Source: an uncultured Lachnospiraceae bacterium
GTDB lineage: Bacteria; Bacillota_A; Clostridia; Lachnospirales; Lachnospiraceae
Direction: 5' to 3'
DNA length: 11,260 bases
Assembly: GCA_910585355.1 (NCBI GenBank)
Contig: CAJUDN010000042.1
Span: 1-11,260, forward strand
The translations under genes and the position numbers were made by a program. Position 1 is the stretch's first letter. Every line of letters begins with the position of its first letter. Positions 1-6,948 of this stretch are shown in pieces. The notes under the pieces were generated by a model. The model ran no database searches and was not told where the DNA came from. It saw nothing but the letters and a program-made list of their open reading frames with translations.

Positions 1-1313
1 CGTCCCATCTTTGCGGAACCTCCGGCGGAGTCTCCTTCCACGATGAAAATTTCACATTTAGATGGGTCCCTGCTTTCACAGTTTGCAAGCTTTCCGTTGC
101 TGTCAAAGGAGAATTTTGATTTGGAAAGCATGTTGGTCTTTGCCTTCTCCTCAGCTCGTCTTATTTTTGCAGATTTTTCCGCGCAGGCAATGACTGCCTT
201 CAGGGTTTCTAAATTCCTGTCAAAAAACAGCTCCAGCTCCTCGCCGCTGATGGCGGCCACGGCCTTTGCGGCATCGGCGCTGGCAAGCTTTGTTTTGGTC
301 TGCCCTTCAAAAATGGGATCCGGATGCTTTACGGCAATGACAGCCGTCATGCCGTTTCGCGTATCGGCTCCCGTAAAATTACTGTCCTTTTCTTTCAAAA
401 TTCCAAGCTCTCTGGCATAGGAATTGATTAACATGGTAAATTTTGTTTTGAAACCTGCCAGGTGGCTTCCGCCCTCCTGGGTAAAGATATTGTTGCAGAA
501 TCCCAGGACATTTTCCTCAAAAGCATCCACAAACTGGAAAGCCACCTCGATCTCCATGTTCTCGGCCGTCCCCTTAAAATACACTGGCTCATGGACCGGT
601 TCTTTTCCGGAATTCAGTTCCCTCACATAGGCAGTAATTCCGTCCGGTTCCGAAAAAGTCGCCGCTTCTTCCTCCCCGGCCCTTTTGTTTTCATAGCGGA
701 TCACCAGCCCGGGATTCAAATACGCGGATTCATGGAGACGGCTTTTTAACCAGTCCGCCTTAAACCTGGTTTTTTCAAAAATCGTATCGTCAGGAAGAAA
801 ATTGATCTCTGTCCCCGTTTCTTTGGTCTTTCCCATGACGGGGAGCCGCCCGTCCTTTAGCTCCACCACCGGAATTCCCCGTTCATACCGGTCATAATGA
901 AGGAATCCGCCCTGGGAAATTTTTATGGTCATCCGCTCCGACAGTGCGTTTACCACAGAAGAGCCCACGCCATGAAGGCCGCCGCTGGTTTTATAGGCGT
1001 TATTATCAAACTTTCCACCCGCATGGAGAGTGGAAAGAACCACCCGCTCGGCGGAAACCCCTTTTTTATGTAATTCCACCGGAATTCCCCGGCCATTGTC
1101 TTTTACGGTACAGGAGCCGTCAGCTTCCAGAGTCACCAGAATCTCCGTACAGAACCCGGCCAGATGCTCGTCCACCGCATTGTCCACAATTTCATATATC
1201 AAATGGTTTAAGCCCTTTGAGACGCCTCCGATATACATACCAGGACGTTTCCTGACGGCCTCAAGCCCTTCCAGGACGATGATACTGTCAGCATTATACT
1301 GTGTTTTCGCCAT
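1..1313 (-). CDS. parE: Type IIA DNA topoisomerase subunit B (ParE/GyrB), 3' end outside the window
   Basis: This is the ATPase subunit of topoisomerase IV or gyrase, which drives ATP-dependent strand passage in the cytoplasm with its ParC/GyrA partner. The 437 visible residues begin MAKTQYNADSIIVLEGLEAV and carry the GHKL ATPase site: catalytic Glu41 and Asn45 in EIVDNAVDE, Asp72 in DNGRGIP, and the glycine lid GGLHGVGSS at 111-119. The transducer domain follows, with FEGQTKTKL, and then the start of the Toprim domain, EGDSAGGSAK, at the window edge. About 200 residues are missing. The ATG at 1313 has TGGAGG seven bases upstream. I prefer ParE because the gene start is not next to recF/dnaA, where clostridial gyrB normally lies, but a divergent chrA pair. 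That is contextual, and GyrB is not excluded. The residue after GSAK is Met where Gln is usual. Confidence 0.93.
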   Translation of the reverse strand, partial: MAKTQYNADSIIVLEGLEAVRKRPGMYIGGVSKGLNHLIYEIVDNAVDEHLAGFCTEILVTLEADGSCTVKDNGRGIPVELHKKGVSAERVVLSTLHAGGKFDNNAYKTSGGLHGVGSSVVNALSERMTIKISQGGFLHYDRYERGIPVVELKDGRLPVMGKTKETGTEINFLPDDTIFEKTRFKADWLKSRLHESAYLNPGLVIRYENKRAGEEEAATFSEPDGITAYVRELNSGKEPVHEPVYFKGTAENMEIEVAFQFVDAFEENVLGFCNNIFTQEGGSHLAGFKTKFTMLINSYARELGILKEKDSNFTGADTRNGMTAVIAVKHPDPIFEGQTKTKLASADAAKAVAAISGEELELFFDRNLETLKAVIACAEKSAKIRRAEEKAKTNMLSKSKFSFDSNGKLANCESRDPSKCEIFIVEGDSAGGSAKMG

Positions 1314-1347
1314 GGGATACCTCCAGATTTCGTGTATAGTCCAAATT

Positions 1348-1377
1348 ATTATACACTGGGTTACCGGAATTTTGCAA
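1348..1377 (-). promoter_or_regulatory. Sigma-A type promoter of parE
   Basis: On the minus strand TTGCAA (1372-1377) is followed after 18 bases by a perfect TATAAT (1348-1353). Transcription would start near 1341, giving a leader of about 28 bases before the ATG at 1313. An inverted repeat GTGTATA / TATACAC (1332-1338 and 1350-1356) overlaps the -10 and start region and could be an operator or a 5' hairpin. Confidence 0.72.
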
Positions 1378-1460
1378 GGTTTTTGTGGCGGTTCACAACA
1401 GGCAGCATTACTGTTCACAGGAGAGGGCGGCTTCCGCTTTGCGTGATTTATAATCGGCGG

Positions 1461-1488
1461 TTGATTTTTTTTCCATTTCTGCTATAGT
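1461..1488 (+). promoter_or_regulatory. Candidate promoter of the chrA pair
   Basis: TTGATT (1461-1466) and TATAGT (1483-1488) are 16 bases apart and lie about 37 bases before the first chrA start codon. The spacing is one base short of ideal. The remainder of the 1314-1524 gap holds only this promoter and the divergent parE promoter. I saw no riboswitch-like structure there. Confidence 0.5.
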
Positions 1489-1524
1489 AATACATAGCTT
1501 AACTTCATCCAAAGGAGAGATATT

Positions 1525-2067
1525 ATGAACAAACTTTTTGACCTCTTCTTCACCTTCGCCAGAATCGGCGGCCTGACCTTTGGCGGCGGCTATGCCATGC
1601 TTCCGATTCTCCAGCGGGAAGTCGTAGATAAACGCGGCTGGGCGACAGAAGAAGAACTGATGGACTATTATGCCATAGGGCAGTGTACTCCCGGCGTCAT
1701 TGCGGTCAATACGGCCACCTTTATCGGCCAGAAGACCAGCGGCATCATCGGGGGCATCGTTGCCACCCTGGGAGTTGTCTTCCCGTCCCTTGTGATCATC
1801 AGCGTCATCGCCGCCTTTATTCAGAACTTTGCTGATCTGGCCATTGTACAGAATGCTTTCGCGGGAATCCGCGTCTGTGTCTGTGTCCTGATCTTCAACG
1901 CAGTCGTCAAGCTCTGGAAAAAATCTGTGGTGGATAAGATAACTCTTCTGATTTTCCTGGCGATTTTTGCCGGCTCCGCCCTGACGGATTTGTCCCCCAT
2001 TGTTTTCGTCATTCTGGCAGCCATTGCGGGCATTGTTCTTAAGAATAAGGAGGCGCAGAAAAAATGA
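1525..2067 (+). CDS. chrA: Chromate transporter family (CHR) protein, first half of a short-chain pair
   Basis: This is an integral membrane protein of the CHR family (Chromate_transp domain). The 180 residues make one CHR domain, the short-chain form, which normally works as a pair with a second homologous half. Diagnostic motifs are the FGGG stretch at 19-22 followed by YAMLPILQ, the TPGVIAVNTATFIG segment from residue 55, and the glycine-rich ATLGVVFPS helix near 80-88. Several hydrophobic segments follow, ending in a lysine-rich tail. The start is supported by AAAGGAG (1511-1517) eight bases before the ATG. Its stop overlaps the start of the next gene as ATGA, so the two halves are translationally coupled and probably made in equal amounts. 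Characterised members export chromate, but in anaerobes the physiological anion is not established. Confidence 0.9.
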   Translation: MNKLFDLFFTFARIGGLTFGGGYAMLPILQREVVDKRGWATEEELMDYYAIGQCTPGVIAVNTATFIGQKTSGIIGGIVATLGVVFPSLVIISVIAAFIQNFADLAIVQNAFAGIRVCVCVLIFNAVVKLWKKSVVDKITLLIFLAIFAGSALTDLSPIVFVILAAIAGIVLKNKEAQKK

Positions 2068-2651
2068 TGGTCTATCTCCAGTTATTTTATGAATTTTTTA
2101 AGGCCGGGCTTTTTGCCATCGGCGGCGGAATGGCCACACTTCCGTTCCTTTATGACATCTCCGATAAGACAGGATGGTACACCTACGGACAGCTTGCGGA
2201 CATGGTGGCCATTTCCGAGTCCACCCCCGGCCCTATCGGCGTCAACATGGCCACCTATGTGGGTTTTACAACTGCCGGAGTCCCCGGCTCCGTCGTTGCC
2301 ACCATTGGTCTTATCACGCCGTCTGTCATTATTATCCTGATTATCGCGGGTTTTTTGAAGGCCTTTAAAGATAACCAGTATGTACAGCGCGCTTTCTATG
2401 GACTGCGCCCCGCTTCCACGGGACTTATCGCTGCCGCGGGACTCTCCGTCTTCATTCTTGTTTTATATCAGAAAGACGCCTATGCCTCCAGCGGGAATCC
2501 CATGGACCTTGTAAGCCTTCCCAATGTGGTTCTGCTTCTGGTTCTCTATTATTTTACAGCCAGATGTAAAAAAACAAAGGGACTGCATCCGGTTGCGTTT
2601 ATCGCCGTATCCGCTGTCATCGGAATCATATTCCGCTTTGCGGGCGTATAA
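2064..2651 (+). CDS. chrA: Chromate transporter family (CHR) protein, second half of the pair
   Basis: This is the homologous partner of the preceding gene, 195 residues with one CHR domain. It shows IGGGMATLPF from residue 19, STPGPIGVNMATYVG from residue 53, and VVATIGLITPS near 77-87, matching the first half motif for motif. Further membrane segments lie in the C-terminal half. AAGGAGG (2047-2053) lies inside the end of the upstream gene, ten bases before the ATG at 2064. A second ATG follows at 2067, but the first has the better spacing. Both halves keep their own conserved N-terminal motifs and ribosome site, so this is a genuine two-gene system and not a broken fused chrA. The two would form a heteromeric pore with opposite membrane topologies, as inferred for other short-chain CHR pairs. 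Confidence 0.9.
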   Translation: MMVYLQLFYEFFKAGLFAIGGGMATLPFLYDISDKTGWYTYGQLADMVAISESTPGPIGVNMATYVGFTTAGVPGSVVATIGLITPSVIIILIIAGFLKAFKDNQYVQRAFYGLRPASTGLIAAAGLSVFILVLYQKDAYASSGNPMDLVSLPNVVLLLVLYYFTARCKKTKGLHPVAFIAVSAVIGIIFRFAGV

Positions 2652-2674
2652 AGAATAATTCTGCTTTGGCGCAT

Positions 2675-2696
2675 GCAATTTTCAGACACATTTTAG
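2675..2696 (-). repeat. Copy 1 of a GTGTCTGAAAA motif
   Basis: Read on the minus strand this is CTAAAATGTGTCTGAAAATT followed by GC. Its 18-base core (2679-2696) matches 7466-7483 at 17 of 18 positions. A related copy at 4567-4588 matches the full 22 bases at 17 positions. It lies 24 bases after the second chrA stop and 11 bases from a long inverted repeat at 2708. Confidence 0.55.
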
Positions 2697-2707
2697 GAAA
2701 TAGAAAA

Positions 2708-2768
2708 GGAGACAATCCGTTAAAATTCCAAGGTCTTAAAAAACCTGGATTTCTAAGGAATTGTCTCC
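2708..2768. terminator. Long palindromic hairpin, probable terminator between convergent genes
   Basis: GGAGACAAT (2708-2716) pairs with ATTGTCTCC (2760-2768). Inner pairing continues imperfectly to AGGT/ACCT (2731-2734 and 2743-2746) around an eight-base A-rich loop. On the minus strand the hairpin is followed by TTTTCTATTT, fitting an intrinsic terminator for the DUF4340 gene, whose stop is 22 bases away. On the plus strand the trailing sequence is GTTTATCT, so it may also serve the chrA pair, less convincingly. Confidence 0.7.
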
Positions 2769-2790
2769 GTTTATCTATCAGGAACGCAAA

Positions 2791-3741
2791 TTAAATCGCA
2801 CTTTCTTCTTCTGTCAGATTCAAAAGATCGCTGATAATGGCGCTGTCTACTTCCGAAATCATCTGGGAGCCCTCAAGCTGCACATAGCGCCGTTCCCCTC
2901 CCGCATCCGCAAAGGTTCCTACATAAATCGTGATGGACTGCACCTCGCCGTCTACAAGAAATTCTGCGTTCAATTCCATCCTCAGCTCTTTGGAAATCTC
3001 AGCGGAATTTAACTCCTGGGCTGTGGCATTGAACGTGGAGTAGATTGTGGGCTTAAGCTTACTTAAACCATTTGCAATCCTGGTCATTGCCTCTGTATCA
3101 GAGGACTTATATGTTACCGTCTTATTGCCTTTTTTCACAATGGCCTTCTTCATGTCGGAGGCAGCCACCGTGAGGTCTAAGCTGTCGCGGATCACCAGAG
3201 GATCATACTCAAAATCCATGGATTCCACCGTTTCTTTTTTGATGACATAGACATTTCTTTCATCGAGTGTCGCATAGTAGTTTCCGTCAGCATCCTGGTT
3301 TCCAACGGCAATGTAGGCCTCCCCTTTCTCTTCATCCGTAACCAAAAGGGTATAGGACGGCTTGTTCAAACCATAGGAACTTAAGTCGCCGGGATTTTCC
3401 ACCTTGGAAACAGCCCGGAGCTTAAGGAAGTTGTCAGCCATAGCCTGAAATTTTTCCTGGTTGATGGGAATACTTGCATCTGTCATATCCACCCAGACGC
3501 CGTCCTTCCTTTTAAATACCATATCCGCATTGCGGCTGCTGTAACAGTATTCCCTGGGGTTCTCCATATTCAAAATCTCAATTTCTGCCCCCGTGATATC
3601 CGGCTCCACCACCGGATCCCTGAGTTCTGTGTAAGCGGCCCTGGGAGCCGTCGAAGGGGCGTCTTTTGCGGAACACCCGGCCGTCGCCAGGCAAACGGCA
3701 GCCGTCACGGCAGCCAGATAAATTTTTTTATACTTTCTCAT
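2791..3741 (-). CDS. DUF4340 domain lipoprotein
   Basis: The protein is 316 residues from the chosen start and is predicted to be exported and lipid-anchored. It begins with a type II signal peptide: MRKYKK, a hydrophobic stretch, then the lipobox LATAGC with the modified Cys at residue 23. The body resembles DUF4340: an early WVDMTDASIPINQEKFQAM segment, LSSYGLNKPSYTLLV, and IAVGNQDADGNYYATLDERN, followed by the strand-rich C-terminal half. The frame is open to 3783, but the extra 14 residues would precede the signal peptide and have a poor ribosome site, so I use 3741, which has GGAAGGA upstream. In other bacteria DUF4340 proteins are often next to GldG-like ABC exporter genes. No such gene is here and the gene has its own promoter, so its role is not known. 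Confidence 0.82.
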   Translation of the reverse strand: MRKYKKIYLAAVTAAVCLATAGCSAKDAPSTAPRAAYTELRDPVVEPDITGAEIEILNMENPREYCYSSRNADMVFKRKDGVWVDMTDASIPINQEKFQAMADNFLKLRAVSKVENPGDLSSYGLNKPSYTLLVTDEEKGEAYIAVGNQDADGNYYATLDERNVYVIKKETVESMDFEYDPLVIRDSLDLTVAASDMKKAIVKKGNKTVTYKSSDTEAMTRIANGLSKLKPTIYSTFNATAQELNSAEISKELRMELNAEFLVDGEVQSITIYVGTFADAGGERRYVQLEGSQMISEVDSAIISDLLNLTEEESAI

Positions 3742-3834
3742 ATAAGCGAATCTTCCTTCCATCAATTTCTTCCCATGTATCATACTACTTCTTTGTGTTT
3801 TTTCTGTGAAGCATGGGAATCCACTTTTCAGGAA

Positions 3835-3863
3835 ATGATACCACAGCCGCCCAAAAAAAGCAA
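3835..3863 (-). promoter_or_regulatory. Sigma-A type promoter of the DUF4340 gene
   Basis: On the minus strand TTGCTT (3858-3863) is separated by 17 bases from TATCAT (3835-3840). It lies just after the GNAT stop, so the lipoprotein gene can be transcribed independently. The predicted start near 3828 leaves a leader of about 87 bases before the ATG at 3741. Confidence 0.62.
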
Positions 3864-3882
3864 GAGCTGCCGGCGCTTCCTT

Positions 3883-4428
3883 CTAAGTATCCCGCGTTCC
3901 GAGGAATTTCACGTTCCCGGACGCCCTTGGGCCAAAAATAGCGTCATATAAATCCCAATATTCCTCAAAAGAAATTTCCGTTCCATTGCTTAACATTTCC
4001 ATATCGATGCCAAACAGACGCACCATGAAGGGCAGGTCCGTCATTCCGTTTTTGTGGTAAAAATGTTTTCTCTTTATCCGCATTTTTAAATCCGGGACAT
4101 CTGCTTTTGTACTCTCGATTTCAATCGCCATCCGCATCCCTTTATAATGGGCGTCCAGAGCCTGTATCATGTGGGAACCGATACCGCCCCCGCGGCGCTC
4201 CCCCGCAATGGCAAAGTAGTCCAGAAGGACCAGATCCCCCTTCTTTGCCGTTATAGCCAGCCCCGCAAACTGTCCGTCCTCCTCAAGATACAGGATATCC
4301 ACGCTTCCCTGTTTCTGCTTTTCCAAAATCACAGAAAAGGGCTTTTTCTCACTGGCAGGGAACGCACTGTCATATAATCCAAAAATTTCCTTAAGTTCCC
4401 TCTCTTTTGCTGCTTTTCTGATTTCCAT
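3883..4428 (-). CDS. GNAT family N-acetyltransferase
   Basis: This is a cytoplasmic acetyl-CoA-dependent acyltransferase of 181 residues. Motif A, the acetyl-CoA pyrophosphate loop, is visible as LDYFAIAGERRGGGIGSHMI around residues 69-88, with RRGGGIG in place of the usual R/QxxGxG/A. Motif B is near 120-129 (KRKHFYHKNGM), the common arrangement before the end of the fold. A C-terminal tail of about 40 residues (EISFEEYWDLYDAIFG and onward) extends past the core. GGAAGGG lies six bases before the ATG. The substrate cannot be told: the sequence does not resemble RimI or an aminoglycoside acetyltransferase closely enough to name. The upstream gap to topB carries an inverted-repeat element, so co-transcription with topB is uncertain. 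Confidence 0.85.
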   Translation of the reverse strand: MEIRKAAKERELKEIFGLYDSAFPASEKKPFSVILEKQKQGSVDILYLEEDGQFAGLAITAKKGDLVLLDYFAIAGERRGGGIGSHMIQALDAHYKGMRMAIEIESTKADVPDLKMRIKRKHFYHKNGMTDLPFMVRLFGIDMEMLSNGTEISFEEYWDLYDAIFGPRASGNVKFLGTRDT

Positions 4429-4446
4429 TTTTTCCCTTCCTTCATA

Positions 4447-4564
4447 CTACAGCGCACATTTAATATCATACTCTCTTTCTGCAAAGGACTTTGCGTGCAA
4501 TTAGCAATAATTACAGCCGAATACCGCAGTTTCACGTAAGCTAATTTCGGAATGTGCACTGTAG
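4447..4564. repeat. TA-flanked inverted-repeat element, candidate MITE
   Basis: CTACAGCGCACATT (4447-4460) is matched at 13 of 14 positions by the reverse complement of AATGTGCACTGTAG (4551-4564). Each end contains TA (4448-4449 and 4562-4563), suggesting a TA target duplication around an insert of about 112 bases. Inside are a GCAAA/TTTGC hairpin with a four-base loop (4481-4494) and an AATTAGC/GCTAATT pair (4499-4505 and 4540-4546). It has no coding capacity. It lies just upstream of the GNAT ribosome site and would form part of that gene's leader if transcribed. Confidence 0.5.
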
Positions 4565-4566
4565 TG

Positions 4567-4588
4567 TTAGAGCGTGTCTTAAAATTGC
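4567..4588 (+). repeat. Copy 2 (divergent) of the GTGTCT-AAAA motif
   Basis: The copy reads TTAGAGCGTGTCTTAAAATT then GC. It shares GTGTCT, AAAATTGC and part of the left end with copy 1 and starts two bases after the inverted-repeat element ending at 4564. ATGCGTCACAG at 4601-4611 differs by one base from ATGCGTGACAG inside the palindrome at 7523-7533. Confidence 0.45.
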
Positions 4589-4615
4589 TTTCCGTCAGAT
4601 ATGCGTCACAGTTTG

Positions 4616-4651
4616 TGGGAAATGGGGTCCGAATGAGGGCCAAATTTCCCA
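4616..4651. other. Stable hairpin downstream of topB
   Basis: TGGGAAAT (4616-4623) pairs with ATTTCCCA (4644-4651), and an inner GGTCC/GGGCC stem closes a GAATGA loop. It starts 18 bases after the topB stop on the minus strand. No T-run follows it, so it is not a standard intrinsic terminator. It may stabilise the 3' end or belong to the adjoining repeat. Confidence 0.45.
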
Positions 4652-4668
4652 TGGTCCTCCGTTTGTCA

Positions 4669-6933
4669 TTATTTTTCCAGCTTTATCCCAGCTAACGCCA
4701 TGGCAAAAGCATTGTTTACAGGCTCCTTGGCCTCCTTTTTTTGTTGGTTTAAATACCGGGCCACATCTTTTTTGGAGACTCCGGCTCCTTCCTTCTTTCT
4801 CCGCTCCTGAAAAGCCGACAGCTTTTCCTTATGGCCGCACGGACACACAAAGATCTGGCCATCGCCCTTTCCGCGAAGCTCCATTCTTTTATGGCATACG
4901 GGACATCTGGCATTGGAAATCCTGGCAATGGTTTCCCGGTAACCGCATTCCCTGTCCTGACACACCAGCATTTCACTGTTTTTCCCCTTCACCAAAAGAA
5001 GGGCTTTGCCGCAGTTCGGGCATTTTTTACTGGTCAGGTTGTCATGGCGGAATTTCCCCTCTCCGGTTTTAATCTGACTGGTCAATTCCTCGGAATAACA
5101 GCGGATTTCCTTCATGAACTGTTCCCGTTTTAAAGTCCCTCCGGAGATTTTAGAAAGCTTCATTTCCCAGTCGGCGGTGAGCTCCGGCTTTTTTAAATCT
5201 TCAGGCACAAGTTCCAGAAGCTGCCTTGCCTTGGAGGTCAGATAAATTTCTTTGCCCCTTTTTTCCAGAAGAAAGCTTCCGAAAAGCTTTTCAATAATAT
5301 CTGCCCTGGTAGCGACGGTCCCCAGGCCTCCTGTCTCCCCCAGGGTCTTTGCCATGGCCTTATTATCCGATTCCATGTAAGCCGCCGGATTTTCCATAGC
5401 CGACAACAGAGATGCCTCTGTAAACCGGGCCGGCGGCCTGGTTTTCCCCTCCGTTAATCGGAAGACAAGCCCTTTTAACTCATCCCCCGGTTTCAGTTCA
5501 GGAAGTTTCTTCTCTTTAAAATCCCCGTCGTCCGTTTCCTCTTCCTCGCCATAAGAAGCTCCACCGGCTTCCTGTGTTTCATAGACCGCCTTCCATCCGG
5601 GATTTTTCACGACGTTTCCGGCGGCTGCAAAAACATACCCGTCCGGGCATCCCGGAATACGTGCGCTTTCGCCGGACGGCAGGGCGCGTTTTCCCGCAGT
5701 CACATAAAGCGTGGTCTGCTCGTATTCGTAAGGAGGATACAGCACCGCCAGAAATCTTCTGACCACCAGATCGTAAATCCGCCGTTCGTCCATGGTCATA
5801 TGGCTTAAATCTACGAACTGCTCCGTTGGAATGATGGCATGATGATCGGATACCTTTTTATCGTCCACAAAGAAAGGCTTTGGTGGAATCGGCTGGTTTA
5901 TGAGTTTCCCGGCCAGAGCCCGGTAGGGGCCCACAGAGCATGCCTTTAACCTCTCCTTTATGGTTGGGACAATATCCGAGCTCAGATATCGGGAATCTGT
6001 CCGCGGATAGGTGAGGACCTTATGGCTTTCATAGAGCCTCTGCATAATATTCAGAGTTTCCTTTGCCGAATAATCAAACCGTCTGCTGGCCTCCCTCTGA
6101 AGCTCCGTAAGATCATATAAGAGGGGCGCCGCCGCCTTTTTGGGGACTCGTTTCACCTGGCTTACCACCGCCGTTTTTCCTGTCACTTCTTTTAGGATAT
6201 CTTCCATGCGTTCCTTATGGAAGGAGCTTAAAACACCACCCTTTTCATCTCTTAAGGTTAAAGTAAGGGAATCCTTTCCGGCGCAAATTCCATAGTAGGA
6301 TTTGGGGACAAACTGTCTGATCTGCTCTTCCCGCTTTGCAATCATGGCCAGAGTCGGCGTCTGGACACGGCCGCAGGAAAGCTGGGCGTTGTACTTGCAG
6401 GTCAGCGCCCTGGTGGCGTTGATTCCCACCATCCAGTCCGCCTCAGCGCGGCACATGGCCGCATCATAAAGGGGTTCATATTCTTTTCCGTCTTTTAAAT
6501 TTGCAAAACCTTCGCGGATGGCCTTATCGGTTACGGAGGAAATCCAGAGTCTTTTTAGCGGCTTTTTCGCCCCGGCCTTTTTTAAAATCAGCCTGGCAAC
6601 CAGCTCTCCTTCTCTTCCGGCGTCGGTCGCGATGATAATGCATCCCACGTCGTTTCTGTGAATCTGGGTTTTTACCGTCTGATACTGTCTGGCAGTCTGT
6701 TTGATAACTTCCAGTTGGAAGACATCCGGCAGCATCGGCAGATCCTCCATTTTCCATTCCTTATATTTTTTATCATAATCCTCCGGGTCCGCCAGGGTCA
6801 CCAGATGCCCCAGCCCCCAGGTGACAATGAAGCGATCTCCTTCTATGATGCCGTTCCCGTTTTTCCCGCATTTAAGCACTCTGGCAATATCCCTGGCCAC
6901 TGAGGGCTTTTCTGCAATGACAAGTGATTTCAA
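4669..6933 (-). CDS. topB: DNA topoisomerase III (type IA), TTG start
   Basis: TopB is a type IA topoisomerase that cuts one strand through a tyrosine link and decatenates single-stranded or precatenated DNA in replication and recombination. The 754-residue protein opens with the Toprim motif SLVIAEKPSVARDIA (Glu8) and has the metal-binding ATDAGREGE at 102-110. The active site LTYPRTDSRYL places the catalytic Tyr at 309. SDHHAIIPT at 362-370 and GGLGTVATRADIIEKL near 535-550 are further type IA motifs. Two C-terminal zinc-binding modules have Cys at 638, 641, 658, 663 and at 677, 680, 697, 699, followed by a Lys-rich tail. I start at TTG 6933 because Toprim begins there and AAAGGAGA lies eight bases upstream. 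The frame is open to 7041, but that would add 36 unlike residues and overlap the HD gene. HD and topB are very probably one operon. Confidence 0.95.
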   Translation of the reverse strand: MKSLVIAEKPSVARDIARVLKCGKNGNGIIEGDRFIVTWGLGHLVTLADPEDYDKKYKEWKMEDLPMLPDVFQLEVIKQTARQYQTVKTQIHRNDVGCIIIATDAGREGELVARLILKKAGAKKPLKRLWISSVTDKAIREGFANLKDGKEYEPLYDAAMCRAEADWMVGINATRALTCKYNAQLSCGRVQTPTLAMIAKREEQIRQFVPKSYYGICAGKDSLTLTLRDEKGGVLSSFHKERMEDILKEVTGKTAVVSQVKRVPKKAAAPLLYDLTELQREASRRFDYSAKETLNIMQRLYESHKVLTYPRTDSRYLSSDIVPTIKERLKACSVGPYRALAGKLINQPIPPKPFFVDDKKVSDHHAIIPTEQFVDLSHMTMDERRIYDLVVRRFLAVLYPPYEYEQTTLYVTAGKRALPSGESARIPGCPDGYVFAAAGNVVKNPGWKAVYETQEAGGASYGEEEETDDGDFKEKKLPELKPGDELKGLVFRLTEGKTRPPARFTEASLLSAMENPAAYMESDNKAMAKTLGETGGLGTVATRADIIEKLFGSFLLEKRGKEIYLTSKARQLLELVPEDLKKPELTADWEMKLSKISGGTLKREQFMKEIRCYSEELTSQIKTGEGKFRHDNLTSKKCPNCGKALLLVKGKNSEMLVCQDRECGYRETIARISNARCPVCHKRMELRGKGDGQIFVCPCGHKEKLSAFQERRKKEGAGVSKKDVARYLNQQKKEAKEPVNNAFAMALAGIKLEK

Positions 6934-6940
6934 TGATCCG

Positions 6941-6948
6941 TCTCCTTT
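6941..6948 (-). promoter_or_regulatory. Ribosome binding site that fixes the TTG start of topB
   Basis: AAAGGAGA on the minus strand overlaps the stop codon of the HD gene and leaves eight bases to the TTG at 6933. No ATG or GTG is available between it and the Toprim motif, so a TTG start with HD-topB translational coupling is the best reading. Confidence 0.75.

Noticed and set aside
2064..2067. The two chrA genes as one gene split by a frameshift
   Set aside because: Each half has its own complete set of N-terminal CHR motifs, and the second has its own ribosome site; the ATGA overlap is a normal coupled junction of short-chain pairs.
3845..3882. T-run after the GNAT stop as an intrinsic terminator
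   Set aside because: The T-run on the minus strand is real, but the preceding bases form at most a four- to five-pair stem; the T-run also serves as part of the DUF4340 promoter spacer.
4329..4652. A 107-codon minus-strand frame between topB and GNAT with a good ribosome site
   Set aside because: It overlaps the first 100 bases of the well-supported GNAT gene in another frame and runs through an inverted-repeat element and a hairpin; no recognisable domain. Kept only as an observation.
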